22,450 bases of DNA, taken from the NCBI GenBank assembly GCA_038215095.1, contig JBBQRG010000050.1:1-22450 (forward strand), written 5' to 3'. A model generated the notes under the pieces. The model was not told the DNA's origin and did not search any database. It saw nothing but the letters and a program-made list of their open reading frames with translations. This document shows, piece after piece, positions 1 through 6,357 of this stretch. Origin of the DNA: DATACN01 sp038215095 (lineage in GTDB: Bacteria; Actinomycetota; Thermoleophilia; Solirubrobacterales; Thermoleophilaceae). Position numbers and translations under genes: made by a program. Within the stretch, counting starts at the first letter, position 1. Every line of letters begins with the position of its first letter.

Positions 1-360
1 CACAAGGTCGGCGTCGGCACCGCCCGCGGGGCGTTCCCAGAGTCGGTCGACGCGTTCAAGAACGGCGCCCCCGAGATCGCCCTCGCGCGCCCCTACACCC
101 AGGACTTCCTCGGCTGGTTCGACGACTTCTCCACCACCGGCTCGGGCTTCGACGCCCTGGGGGCCGTGGCGAGGGCCCAGATCAACCTCGCGGAGAGCCT
201 GCCCATGCCGACGGTCGGCCCGCTCCGCAAGTACCAGTTCAAGCGCTGCCCCGGCTCCGCCGAAGCCCCCGCCGCCGACGGCTCCAACGTGCTCTCCGCC
301 GACGAGATGGCAAAGCTCCAATGCGACGAATCCGCCCGCTCCGTCGGGAACGTCAAGTGA
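1..360 (+). CDS. Mce/MlaD family protein, C-terminal part only
   Basis: Frame 1 is open from the first base to a TGA at 358-360, giving 119 residues with no start in the window, so this is the 3' end of a longer gene. The readable part begins HKVGVGTARGAFPESVDAF and continues with ARPYTQDFLGWFDDFSTTGSGFDALG. A conserved PYT-x-D-(L/F)-x-GW-x-DDF block of this kind is typical of the region after the helical domain in actinobacterial Mce (virulence factor Mce/MlaD) proteins. Family members are cell-envelope substrate-binding subunits of lipid ABC importers and usually lie in runs of several mce genes, which would be to the left of this window. The tail ends in a charged, probably disordered segment. 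The stop overlaps the end of the convergent TetR gene by 8 bases. Family assignment rests on one C-terminal motif. Confidence 0.7.
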   Translation, partial: HKVGVGTARGAFPESVDAFKNGAPEIALARPYTQDFLGWFDDFSTTGSGFDALGAVARAQINLAESLPMPTVGPLRKYQFKRCPGSAEAPAADGSNVLSADEMAKLQCDESARSVGNVK

Positions 361-1012
361 GGCCGAGGCCGGCCAGGCCGCGCACCAGCAGCTGAGCCAG
401 GAGCTGCGACAGCTCGTCTGGCGACCAGCCGTCCGGGTCCGACAGCAGCAGCTTCACCGCGCCCTCGCTGGCGCCCATCACGACCGAGGCCACCACCAGC
501 GCCTTCGCCTCGGCCTGGTCCACGCCACGGGCCTGCATCCCCTCGGCCACGAGGGCCGCGATCCGGTCGGTTTGCGCGCGGCGCGCCCGCTCCACGAGGC
601 GCTGCACCGCCGGCTCAGAACCCAGCTCGGACTTGAAGATCACCCGGTAGGAGTCGGGCTTCGCCGCCACCGCGGCGAGGAAGGCGCGAAAGCCCTCGGC
701 CAGCGTCGCCTCCACGTCCTCGACCGGACCGGCCTCGGGCAACGAGCCGCTCATGTGATCGGCCAGCCGCCGTCCCTCGCGGCGCAGCAGCGCCCGCATC
801 AGCTCGCGCTTGCTCGGATAGCAGTCGTAGACCACCGGCTTTGTCACGCCGGCCTCGCGGGCGATCGCCTCCATCGTGGTGGCGGTCGCGCCCTGCTGCG
901 CCACGAGCCTCAGCGCGGCATCGAGCACCAGCGGCCGCCTGCGCTCGGGCCCAAGGTGAGGCGCGCGGGCACGCACCTGCACCCGGTCCCCCGGATCGCT
1001 CCTCGCCTCCAC
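353..1012 (-). CDS. TetR/AcrR family transcriptional regulator
   Basis: 219 residues. Residues about 28-75 form the TetR N-terminal helix-turn-helix: VLDAALRLVAQQGATATTMEAIAREAGVTKPVVYDCYPSKRELM, with the usual T-T-M-x-x-I-A-x-x-A-G-V core and the Y-x-x-x-x-S-K-x-x-L recognition segment (position 3 of the helix is P rather than the common G/A). The rest is the helical ligand/dimerisation domain. The GTG at 1012 is the only nearby in-frame start that keeps the full HTH plus a 25-residue basic lead; an in-frame GTG about ten codons in is an alternative. A TAGCAT hexamer at 1022-1027 on this strand, 9 bases before the GTG, could be its -10. The gene converges on the Mce gene and overlaps it by 8 bases. 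Its ligand and target are unknown; regulation of the lipid importer or the nearby desaturase is possible but unproven. Confidence 0.88.
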   Translation of the reverse strand: MEARSDPGDRVQVRARAPHLGPERRRPLVLDAALRLVAQQGATATTMEAIAREAGVTKPVVYDCYPSKRELMRALLRREGRRLADHMSGSLPEAGPVEDVEATLAEGFRAFLAAVAAKPDSYRVIFKSELGSEPAVQRLVERARRAQTDRIAALVAEGMQARGVDQAEAKALVVASVVMGASEGAVKLLLSDPDGWSPDELSQLLAQLLVRGLAGLGLT

Positions 1013-1051
1013 GAGGCGCGCATGCTACCCCGACCGAACCCGGCTGAGCGC

Positions 1052-1057
1052 TATCCT
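1052..1057 (+). promoter_or_regulatory. Candidate -10 element for tRNA-Asp
   Basis: TATCCT fits the actinobacterial TANNNT -10 pattern and lies 10 bases before the first base of the tRNA acceptor stem, leaving a very short 5' leader. No convincing -35 hexamer is visible 16-18 bases upstream (the sequence there is CCGACC-like). Confidence 0.35.
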
Positions 1058-1067
1058 CGCTGCCTCT

Positions 1068-1131
<64 letters not shown>

Positions 1132-1141
<10 letters not shown>

Positions 1142-1270
1142 CTGATTCGGGCTGCAAAGCTTCGGATGCGGGGGTCCGCCGGTCGCTTGCGTGCGTTGCA
1201 CGCTTCGCTCCCTGCGTCCCCCCGCCTCCTCGCTTTTCGCACTCAGCGCGAGCGACTGAAGTCGCTCGCG
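1132..1270. repeat. Copies of the tRNA-Asp 3' end in the downstream spacer
   Basis: The last ten bases of the tRNA, GTCGCTCGCG (1132-1141), occur again exactly at 1261-1270. A slightly longer piece, CCGGTCGCTCGCG (1129-1141), recurs with one mismatch at 1179-1191. The 14 bases 1132-1145 are perfectly repeated in inverted orientation at 1243-1256. The spacer 1142-1277 holds no gene that I can support. It also has a small hairpin, GCGTGC/GCACGC, at 1189-1203. The copies may be remnants of integrase attachment sites at a tRNA 3' end, or RNA secondary structure; neither is demonstrated. Confidence 0.6.
1247..1270. terminator. Perfect 10-bp hairpin, probable bidirectional terminator
   Basis: CGCGAGCGAC, a TGAA loop, then GTCGCTCGCG: a perfect 10-base-pair GC-rich stem. 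It lies between the convergent tRNA-Asp (plus) and desaturase/small ORF unit (minus), starting 7 bases beyond the TAA of the latter. Neither side has a T tract, which is common in GC-rich actinobacteria, so termination is inferred from position and stability only. Confidence 0.5.
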
Positions 1271-1277
1271 TTCCGCC

Positions 1278-1421
1278 TTAGATCCGGCGATGCGACTGCA
1301 GCCAGTAGAGCAGCGTCGCGGTTCCCTCGCTGATCAGCGCCAGGACGATCAGGGCCCAGGCGATATGGAAGGTCGTTCCGTGGACGTCGACGATCAGCAG
1401 CAGTGTGAGGCCGGTGATCAC
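1278..1421 (-). CDS. Tiny hydrophobic membrane protein, start uncertain
   Basis: Downstream of the desaturase, in another frame, lies an open segment that reads like a membrane protein: RQFLIRALAVITGLTLLLIVDV followed by FHIAWALIVLALISEGTATLLYW and a short basic tail ending in SHRRI. The hydrophobic runs separated by a polar turn are much more regular than chance GC-rich sequence. The only conventional start in frame is GTG at 1421 (47 residues), but that cuts into the first membrane segment, and the frame stays open upstream through the desaturase stop at 1460-1462. The true start may be a non-canonical codon near 1457, possibly coupled to desaturase termination. I do not recognise a family. 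If expressed, it is a two-helix inner-membrane protein co-transcribed with the desaturase. Confidence 0.45.
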   Translation of the reverse strand: MITGLTLLLIVDVHGTTFHIAWALIVLALISEGTATLLYWLQSHRRI

Positions 1422-1459
1422 GGCCAGCGCGCGGATGAGGAACTGCCGCGGGGGCAGCG

Positions 1460-2434
1460 TTAGGGGCCCACACTCTCTTGAGGCCCGCTGAGGGCCACCT
1501 TTTGCTGGCGCTCGGGGCTGACGCGCACCACGTCCCAGGCCAAGCCGCACGCCTCGAGGCCGCGGATCACTGCCGCGGCCGGGTCGAGTTGCCAGCGGCC
1601 CAGGCCGTGGGTGGCCGAGGTCGGGAAGGCGTGGTGGTTGTTGTGCCAGGACTCGCCGAACGAGAACAGCGAGAGCCAGTACACGTTGCGCGACTCGTCG
1701 GGGGTCCGGAAGGCGCGGCGGCCGAACACGTGGCAGATCGAGTTGATGCTGTAGGTCACGTGGTGGAGGACGAGGATCCTGATCGCGCCTCCCCAGAGGA
1801 GGCCGGTCAGGCCGGCGCGCACCGAGCCGCCGATGGCCACGCCCAGGCCGAAGGGCACCGCGAGGCCGGCGGCCACCCACAGCACGAAGGTGCGGTCGAT
1901 GAAGCGGATCACGGGGTCGGCCATCAGGTCCGGCGCGTACCTCGCCCTGGCTCCGCGCTGGTCGTGGCGGAACAGCCAGCCCACGTGCGCGTGCAGGAGC
2001 CCGCGCAGGGCATCCGACCAGCCCACGCCGTGGTCGACGTGTGGGCTGTGCGGATCCCCGGGGACGTCGGCGAAGGCGTGGTGCTTGCGGTGATCGGCAA
2101 CCCACGAGATCGCCGGGCCCTCGATGGCCGCCGAGCCGAGCGCCGCCAGGATCCCACGGACCACCGGCTTCGCCTTGAAGCTGCGGTGAGTCAGCAGCCG
2201 GTGAAAGCCCACGGTCACGCCCAGGCCGGTTAGCACGTAGACGATGAGGAACACAACCACGTCGCTGGGCCTGAGCAGCCCGTTCCACGCCTGCCACACC
2301 GCGAATGCGAGACAGAGGACCGGCAGGACCGTCACGAGGCCCGTGATCGTCCTGTCCGCGGTCTCGTGCTGGACCGGCTGGATGTCGGCGGGGCCAGGCC
2401 GGGGCACCGCACCGGTGCTCGACGCTGCTTCCAT
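1460..2434 (-). CDS. Acyl-CoA/acyl-lipid desaturase (membrane di-iron fatty acid desaturase)
   Basis: 324 residues. The three histidine boxes of the stearoyl-CoA desaturase-like family are in order: HRLLTH (about residue 79), HRKHH (about 116) and, near the C-terminus, HNNHH (about 260, in SFGESWHNNHHAFP). These bind the di-iron centre that inserts a cis double bond, classically delta-9, using O2 and an external electron donor. Hydrophobic segments around residues 30-75 and 165-215 are the expected membrane-spanning hairpins. The ATG at 2434 has a perfect AGGAGGT ribosome site 6 bases upstream, which fixes the start. No ferredoxin or reductase partner is adjacent. The deazaflavin-reductase-like gene lies 95 bases upstream on the same strand, and a small membrane ORF follows. 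Substrate position specificity cannot be told from sequence. Confidence 0.95.
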   Translation of the reverse strand: MEAASSTGAVPRPGPADIQPVQHETADRTITGLVTVLPVLCLAFAVWQAWNGLLRPSDVVVFLIVYVLTGLGVTVGFHRLLTHRSFKAKPVVRGILAALGSAAIEGPAISWVADHRKHHAFADVPGDPHSPHVDHGVGWSDALRGLLHAHVGWLFRHDQRGARARYAPDLMADPVIRFIDRTFVLWVAAGLAVPFGLGVAIGGSVRAGLTGLLWGGAIRILVLHHVTYSINSICHVFGRRAFRTPDESRNVYWLSLFSFGESWHNNHHAFPTSATHGLGRWQLDPAAAVIRGLEACGLAWDVVRVSPERQQKVALSGPQESVGP

Positions 2435-2440
2435 CGTCAG

Positions 2441-2447
2441 ACCTCCT
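2441..2447 (-). promoter_or_regulatory. Strong ribosome binding site of the desaturase
   Basis: Reads AGGAGGT on the minus strand with 6 bases to the ATG. It is a full-length Shine-Dalgarno, stronger than at most genes here, and it decides the start. Confidence 0.85.
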
Positions 2448-2483
2448 GAGGGCTCTTACTCGAGCTCCACTCGTCAGGAGAGT

Positions 2484-2494
2484 CAGGTGACCTG
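2484..2494. promoter_or_regulatory. Candidate operator upstream of the desaturase
   Basis: CAGGTGACCTG is an interrupted palindrome (5-bp arms around one base) in the 95-base gap between the desaturase and the upstream reductase gene, 50 bases before the desaturase start. Desaturase genes are often under TetR- or GntR-type control. No regulator is assigned, and an 11-base palindrome can occur by chance. Confidence 0.25.
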
Positions 2495-2529
2495 GCAAGC
2501 GTCCGCGCGAATGCGCGACACAGGAAAGC

Positions 2530-3003
2530 CTAGCGGCCCTCCTGCTCAGCGATGCGGATCGCGATCACCTTGGTGTCGCTCGCGCCCGCCAGCGCGTCGA
2601 GGCCGTCCGGAAGCGGTTGCCCGGTCGCATCTGTCTCCACGCCGTAGTGGTGCGCGTCGTGGGCGTTCTGGCGCAGGAAGCCCGCCACCAGCTCGCGCCG
2701 GGCGCCTGGGTCGGCGATCAGCTCGGCGCGCCCGCTCCGCCTCCGGCCGCGCAGCCACAGCGCGACATCGGCGCCGTCCACGTTGCGCCACCAGCGCGAC
2801 CAGGTCGTGCTGGTCAGGCACACGACCTCCGCCGGCCCGCGCTGCCAGTAGCTCACGGGCAGGCGATAGCGCTTGCCGGAGCGGCGGCCGTGGTACTCGA
2901 GCAGCACCACGCGCCCCGACCGCAGGCCGTGCAGCGGCGACCTCAGTAGCACCCGCAAGACCGCGTTGAGGACCCGGTAGTAGCGACGCTCCCAGACGCC
3001 CAT
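2530..3003 (-). CDS. Nitroreductase/quinone reductase family deazaflavin (F420)-dependent protein
   Basis: 157 residues. An N-terminal helical segment (WERRYYRVLNAVLRVLLRSPLHGL) is followed by VVLLEYHGRRSGKRYRLPVSYW. This G-R-(K/R)-S-G-K-x-(Y/R)-x-x-P-V signature is the cofactor-phosphate-binding loop of the Ddn-like split-barrel family. Characterised actinobacterial members use coenzyme F420H2 to reduce quinones or nitro compounds; some relatives bind other ligands. The size matches the family (about 140-160 residues). ATG at 3003 has no Shine-Dalgarno, but a TAGAGT -10-like hexamer lies 6 bases upstream, suggesting a leaderless mRNA. It is divergent from the PhoX-like gene and lies 95 bases before the desaturase. 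Whether it serves the desaturase as a redox partner is unknown. Confidence 0.8.
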   Translation of the reverse strand: MGVWERRYYRVLNAVLRVLLRSPLHGLRSGRVVLLEYHGRRSGKRYRLPVSYWQRGPAEVVCLTSTTWSRWWRNVDGADVALWLRGRRRSGRAELIADPGARRELVAGFLRQNAHDAHHYGVETDATGQPLPDGLDALAGASDTKVIAIRIAEQEGR

Positions 3004-3009
3004 CGGCCG

Positions 3010-3015
3010 ACTCTA
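3010..3015 (-). promoter_or_regulatory. Candidate leaderless -10 element for the reductase-like gene
   Basis: TAGAGT (TANNNT) on the minus strand, separated from the ATG at 3003 by six bases, with no ribosome site between. The spacing is what is expected when transcription starts at or next to the start codon. The hexamer 17 bases upstream (TTCGTT) is only a weak -35. Confidence 0.4.
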
Positions 3016-3029
3016 GCCCTGGGCGGGCC

Positions 3030-3069
3030 GGCAACGAAATCGTCACGCCTTGTGCGCAAATCCTTTACC
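3030..3069 (+). promoter_or_regulatory. Weak 11-base-periodic array, possible PHO box of the PhoX-like gene
   Basis: At 11-base intervals the 7-mers GGCAACG (3030), CGTCACG (3041), GTGCGCA (3052) and CTTTACC (3063) appear. Three of the four share the AC core seen at the same phase in the much clearer arrays at 6389-6428 and 6770-6809. The distance to the likely start (27-36 bases) resembles the other two. The fit is degenerate and could be chance. Confidence 0.25.
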
Positions 3070-3095
3070 TGAGGCGCGCCCGGCAGCGGGAAGCT

Positions 3096-4291
3096 GTGGT
3101 CCCAGTGAACGCCTCGGCATACCGCCGCCGCGAATTCATTGGCTGGGGATCGGCGGGGTGGCGGCGGCGTCGGTCGGTGCCGGCGTCTGGAAGGGACTGC
3201 TCAGCGGCGCGTCTGGCGAGACCACGCGCCGCAGCGCCGGCTACGGGCCACGGCGAGCGCCCGACGCGAACGGAATCCGCCTGCCCGACGGCTTCAGCTC
3301 ACGGCTCATCGCCCAGGGCGGCGAGCACGTGAAGGGCACGAGCTACGCGTGGCACGTCGCCTCCGACGGCGCGGCCACCTTCCCCACCGACGACGGCGGC
3401 TGGATACTCGTCTCCAACTCCGAGGCACCCGTGGGCGGGGCGTCCTCGATCCGCTTCGCGCGCGACGGCGAGGTGGCCGGCGCGTACCGAATCCTCGGCG
3501 GCACGACCGCGAACTGCTCGGGCGGAGGCACGCCGTGGGGCACCTGGCTCTCCTGCGAGGAGGTGCTCGACGGGCAGGTCTGGGAGTGCGACCCGAGCGG
3601 CCGGCGCAAGGCGGTCGCCCGGCCGGCCATGGGGATCTTCAAGCACGAGGCCGCGGCCGTCGACGAGGCGGCCCGGACGATCTACCTGACCGAGGACCTG
3701 GCCGACGGCTGCCTCTACCGCTTCAAGCCGGCGCGCTGGCACGACCTCTCCTCGGGCCTGCTCGAGGTGGCAACGGTCAAGCCCGGCGGCGCCGTGACCT
3801 GGACCGAGGTCCCGGACCCGGCCGGCCGCCGTGTGGAGACGCGAGACCAGGTACGCGGCAGCACGAAGTTCAGGCGCGCCGAGGGCATCCGCTTCGACAG
3901 CGGCACGGTCTACATCGCCACCACGTCCGACGACAAGGTGCACGCCTACGACACCAGGCGCGAGCGCATCGAGGTGATCTACGACGGATTGGCCCTGGCA
4001 CGGCCGCCGCTCGTGAACGTGGACCAGCTCGCCGTGTCGCAGGCGGGTGAGCTGTTCGTGTGCGAGGACGTGCCGACGGCCGAGATCCACATGGGCGTGA
4101 TCACGCCGAAGCGGCGGGTGTCGCGCTTCCTCTCGGTAACCGGCAAGCAGCACGCGAACTCGGAGCTCACAGGCGTGGCCTTCGACCCGAGCGGCACCCG
4201 CATGTACTTCTCCTCCCAGCGCGCCCGCGAGACGGGCGCCATCTACGAGGTCAGGGGGCCGTTCAAGAAGCCCGGGAGGGCCCGGGCTTGA
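3096..4291 (+). CDS. PhoX/DUF839-like secreted phosphatase with a frameshifted Tat signal
   Basis: The body (frame ending at TGA 4289-4291) matches the PhoX beta-propeller family: GTTANCSGGGTPWGTWLSCEEV, FKHEAAAVDEAARTIYLTEDLADGCLYRF, and a final SELTGVAFDPSGTRMYFSSQ blade. In PhoX, the Cys of the CEE motif and the Glu of HEAA help form the metal centre that hydrolyses phosphomonoesters outside the cell. The N-terminus is split over two frames. GTG 3096 (or GTG 3105) reads ...NASAYRRREFIG, a twin-arginine motif, up to 3143; the next frame then continues LGIGGVAAASVGAGVW, the hydrophobic core. One missing base, most simply a C in GGC(C)TGG at 3143-3144, would restore a perfect Tat signal. An in-frame TTG at 3050 keeps the body open but destroys the signal. 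At about 400 residues it is shorter than classical PhoX. Substrate is unproven. Confidence 0.8.
4268..4289 (+). terminator. 9-bp GC-rich hairpin at the end of the PhoX-like gene
   Basis: AAGCCCGGG, loop AGGG, CCCGGGCTT: a perfect stem that runs into the stop codon (TGA 4289-4291). There is no T tract. Its position at a gene end, followed by relic sequence, suggests a terminator, but it could merely reflect codon choice. Confidence 0.4.
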
Positions 4292-4310
4292 GCCACGCGC
4301 GGTCGCCCGG

Positions 4311-4592
4311 CTGCGCACCATCAACCGTCGTCACCTCCTCCCCGGACTCGCCGCCTTCGTCGCGTCCCTTGCCGTTGCCCTTCTCGGCATACGGGCGGGT
4401 GCGGAACAGCAGCCGGGACGAGTCGAGCTTCAGATCCTCGGGGTGAACGACCTCCACGGCCACCTGGAGTCGCCCGGCACCGTCAAGGCGATGAACCTGA
4501 TGCGCTTCGACGTGGGCGCGATCGGCAACCACGAGTTCGACGAGGGCGGCCGCGAGCTGCTGCGCCTGGTGCGCGGCGGCCGCCGCAGCGGG
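4311..4592 (+). pseudogene. Relic of a secreted 5'-nucleotidase/metallophosphatase (UshA-like), internally deleted and truncated
   Basis: Frame 3 reads RRHLLPGLAAFVASLAVALLGIRAGA (signal-peptide-like), then VELQILGVNDLHGHLESPGTV, the first metal-binding motif (D-x-H) of calcineurin-type 5'-nucleotidases. It jumps straight to KAMNLMRFDVGAIGNHEFDEGGRELLRLVRGG, which carries the GNHE motif. In intact members these are separated by several tens of residues that include the GD-x-x-G metal ligand, so an in-frame internal deletion lies near 4485. After about 4592 the similarity ends, and the rest of the catalytic domain, the G-H-(T/S)-H motif and the C-terminal nucleotide-binding domain are all missing. 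No ATG/GTG/TTG is in frame before the signal-like region. It sits directly after the PhoX-like gene. This is very likely non-functional. Confidence 0.75.
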
Positions 4593-4688
4593 CCCGGCGC
4601 GTGCGAGCAGGTAGCGCGACTCGTGGACGCCCAGCGCGGCGCTGCCGATCAGGGCGGCCACTCGCAGCCGGTAGCGAGCATCGGACAT
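4593..4688 (-). pseudogene. N-terminal stub of a convergent membrane protein gene
   Basis: From ATG 4688 the minus strand reads MSDARYRLRVAALIGSAALG, then VHESRYLLARAG: an amphipathic basic start plus a membrane segment, as in the first helix of a small integral-membrane protein. About 30 residues in, the frame enters the antisense of the 5'-nucleotidase relic and only Ala/Val-rich shadow sequence follows. The simplest reading is one deletion that removed the 3' parts of two convergent genes, leaving both 5' ends joined at about 4590-4605. The family is not identified. An in-frame GTG at 4724 is an alternative start. Confidence is limited by the short length. Confidence 0.4.
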
Positions 4689-4768
4689 TCGTCGTGCGGA
4701 GTACGGCAAGGCCGCCAGGTTCACAGGATTGCCACTAAATGCCCTGCAAACTTGCCGAAACTAAGGAT

Positions 4769-5521
4769 ATGAGCGGAAGGGCTGATCTGCACTTCCATCT
4801 GCTGCCCGGGATGGACGACGGGCCGGCCGACCTCGTCGACAGCATCGAGCTCGCGCGGGCCGCGGTGGCTCAGGGCACGGCGATGGTGATCGCCACGCCC
4901 CACGTGCGCTCCGACTTCGTGACCGACGTCACCGAGCTTCGTGACCGCGTGGCCGAGCTGCGCCTACGCCTCGCTGACGCGCGCGTGCCGCTGGCCGTGG
5001 GCCGCGGCGGCGAGCTCGGGCACGAGATGGTGCCCCGGCTATCCCAGCCCGAGCTCGAGGCGATCGCGCAGGGCCCTCCCGGCGCCCGCTGGCTGCTGCT
5101 CGAGGCGCCCTGGGAGCCGTACGGCGACGACTTCCACGGCGCCGCCGCCGAGCTGCGCGAGCGCGGCTTCGGCGTGCTGATCGCCCACCCCGAGCGCAGC
5201 GCGGACGCGGAGCTCTTCGGCTGCGAGGGCCTGGAGCGCGAGCTGCGCGCCGGCTCGCGGGCGCAGGTGAACGCGATGTCGCTGACCGGCGGCCACGGCC
5301 CGGCTACCCGGACCGCCGCCTTCGAGCTGGTCGGCAACGAGCGCGTGTCGCTGATCGCGTCCGACGCGCACGGGCCGACGCGGCCCCCGCACCTGCTGGC
5401 GGCGGAGCGCGCGCTGGTCGAGCATGGGCTGGCCGCTCCTGTCGCGCGGCGGCTCATCCACGACGCGCCGCTCCAGCTACTGGCGCACGGGATGGCCGCG
5501 CGCCACGCGATCGCGGCCTAG
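4769..5521 (+). CDS. PHP-domain phosphatase of the CpsB/YwqE (tyrosine-protein phosphatase) family
   Basis: 250 residues from ATG 4769. The PHP metal motifs are all present: DLHFHLLPGMDDG at the N-terminus, IATPHVRSD, GRGGELGHEM, IAHPERS and, late, IASDAHG. These ligate the trinuclear metal centre that in CpsB/YwqE removes phosphate from tyrosine of capsule-regulating kinases; related PHP proteins hydrolyse small phosphoesters. The family normally starts just before the DxHxH motif, which favours 4769; ATG 4739, ten residues upstream with a weak AGGA, is the alternative. No capsule or tyrosine-kinase genes are nearby. Instead it sits among phosphate genes, 4 bases from the convergent response regulator, so its substrate may not be a phosphotyrosine protein. 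Confidence 0.85.
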   Translation: MSGRADLHFHLLPGMDDGPADLVDSIELARAAVAQGTAMVIATPHVRSDFVTDVTELRDRVAELRLRLADARVPLAVGRGGELGHEMVPRLSQPELEAIAQGPPGARWLLLEAPWEPYGDDFHGAAAELRERGFGVLIAHPERSADAELFGCEGLERELRAGSRAQVNAMSLTGGHGPATRTAAFELVGNERVSLIASDAHGPTRPPHLLAAERALVEHGLAAPVARRLIHDAPLQLLAHGMAARHAIAA

Positions 5522-5525
5522 CGAC

Positions 5526-6350
5526 TCAGCGGCGCGCGAGATCGGGGCGGCGCTCGGGCTCCGAGCCGGTCTCCGGCAGCTGCCGCTCAACAGTGGGCGC
5601 GCCGGCGGCCGGCGGCAGCTCCAGGGCGTCCGCCGGAGGGTCGAGCGCATCGGTGGGCGGCTCATGACGCTCCGGGTCAAAGCGGTAGCCGACGCCGAAG
5701 TGCGTGTGGATGTAGCTCCAGGCCGGCGACGCCGTCTCCAGCTTCAGCCGCACCTTGCGGACGAACACATCGACGGAGCGATCACCATGGGCCATCGCGT
5801 AGCCCCAGACCGCCTGGTAGATCTCCTCGCGCTGGAGCACCTTGCCCTCGGCCTGGGCCAGCAGCTGCAGTACCTCGAACTCGCGCCGGGTGAGGTCCAC
5901 GTTGCGGCCTGCGGCGTAGGCCTGGAACTGATCGGCGCGGATCTCCAGCTCGCCCGCCACCAGAGGCGCGGCGTCGACGCGCTCCGACACCCGCTGGCGG
6001 CGCCGGACCACCGACTCGACGCGCGCGAGGACCTCTTCCGGGTGGCACGGCTTGGTGACCCAGTCGTCGGCGCCGGCGCGCAGGCCGCGCACCCGTTGCG
6101 CCACGCTGGTGCGGCCGGTGCAGACCACGATCCCGATGCCGGGCAGGGCGGCGGACAGCCGCTCGACGAAGTCCCATGCGCCGGAGCCCAGCAACGTGAG
6201 ATCCACGACGAGCGCCTGCACTCGCATGGCCACGAACTCCTCTGGGCGTGGCGCGGATTCCAGCCGCCGGTACTGCCAGCCGCTGTCCTCCGCGCGCTTG
6301 ACGAGTACCTGTACGAAGCCGGAATCCGAGTCCAGGATTGCCAGGCGCAT
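5526..6350 (-). CDS. OmpR/PhoB-type response regulator, no adjacent sensor kinase
   Basis: 274 residues. Receiver domain about 1-120: acidic pair D7/D9 (spaced D-S-D rather than the usual adjacent DD), phosphoacceptor D50 (ALVVDLTLLG), T78 and K100 (VTKP). Winged-helix DNA-binding domain about 130-230: GELEIRADQF, LTRREFEVLQLLA, REEIYQAVWG, recognition helix DRSVDVFVRKVRLKL, wing YIHTHFGVGYRF. A Pro/Glu-rich tail of about 45 residues follows. ATG 6350 lacks a Shine-Dalgarno but has TAGCCT 7 bases upstream, suggesting leaderless translation. It diverges from a receiver-less paralog across a repeat array and precedes the pst operon, so it is the likely PhoB/PhoP-type phosphate regulator. No histidine kinase gene is in the window, so the phosphodonor is unknown. 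The phosphate role is inferred from context. Confidence 0.92.
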   Translation of the reverse strand: MRLAILDSDSGFVQVLVKRAEDSGWQYRRLESAPRPEEFVAMRVQALVVDLTLLGSGAWDFVERLSAALPGIGIVVCTGRTSVAQRVRGLRAGADDWVTKPCHPEEVLARVESVVRRRQRVSERVDAAPLVAGELEIRADQFQAYAAGRNVDLTRREFEVLQLLAQAEGKVLQREEIYQAVWGYAMAHGDRSVDVFVRKVRLKLETASPAWSYIHTHFGVGYRFDPERHEPPTDALDPPADALELPPAAGAPTVERQLPETGSEPERRPDLARR

Positions 6351-6357
6351 TGAGGCC

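Noticed and set aside
1168..1225. Long-range stem GCGGGGG/CCCCCGC in the tRNA spacer
   Set aside because: Seven pairs around a 44-base loop are easily produced by chance in GC-rich DNA; not listed as a terminator.
1278..2498. 406-codon minus-strand frame spanning the whole desaturase region
   Set aside because: Only its last ~60 codons, beyond the desaturase stop, look like protein; the rest is a frame shadow of the desaturase.
3050..3095. TTG 3050 as start of the PhoX-like gene
   Set aside because: It keeps the body frame open but gives an N-terminus without export signal, whereas the alternative frame has an RRREF twin-arginine motif directly before the hydrophobic core.
4443..4772. A 109-residue intact protein starting at the DLHGH motif
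   Set aside because: It lacks the GD ligand segment and the whole C-terminal half of the nucleotidase family, and its second half is antisense of another gene stub; treated as a pseudogene.
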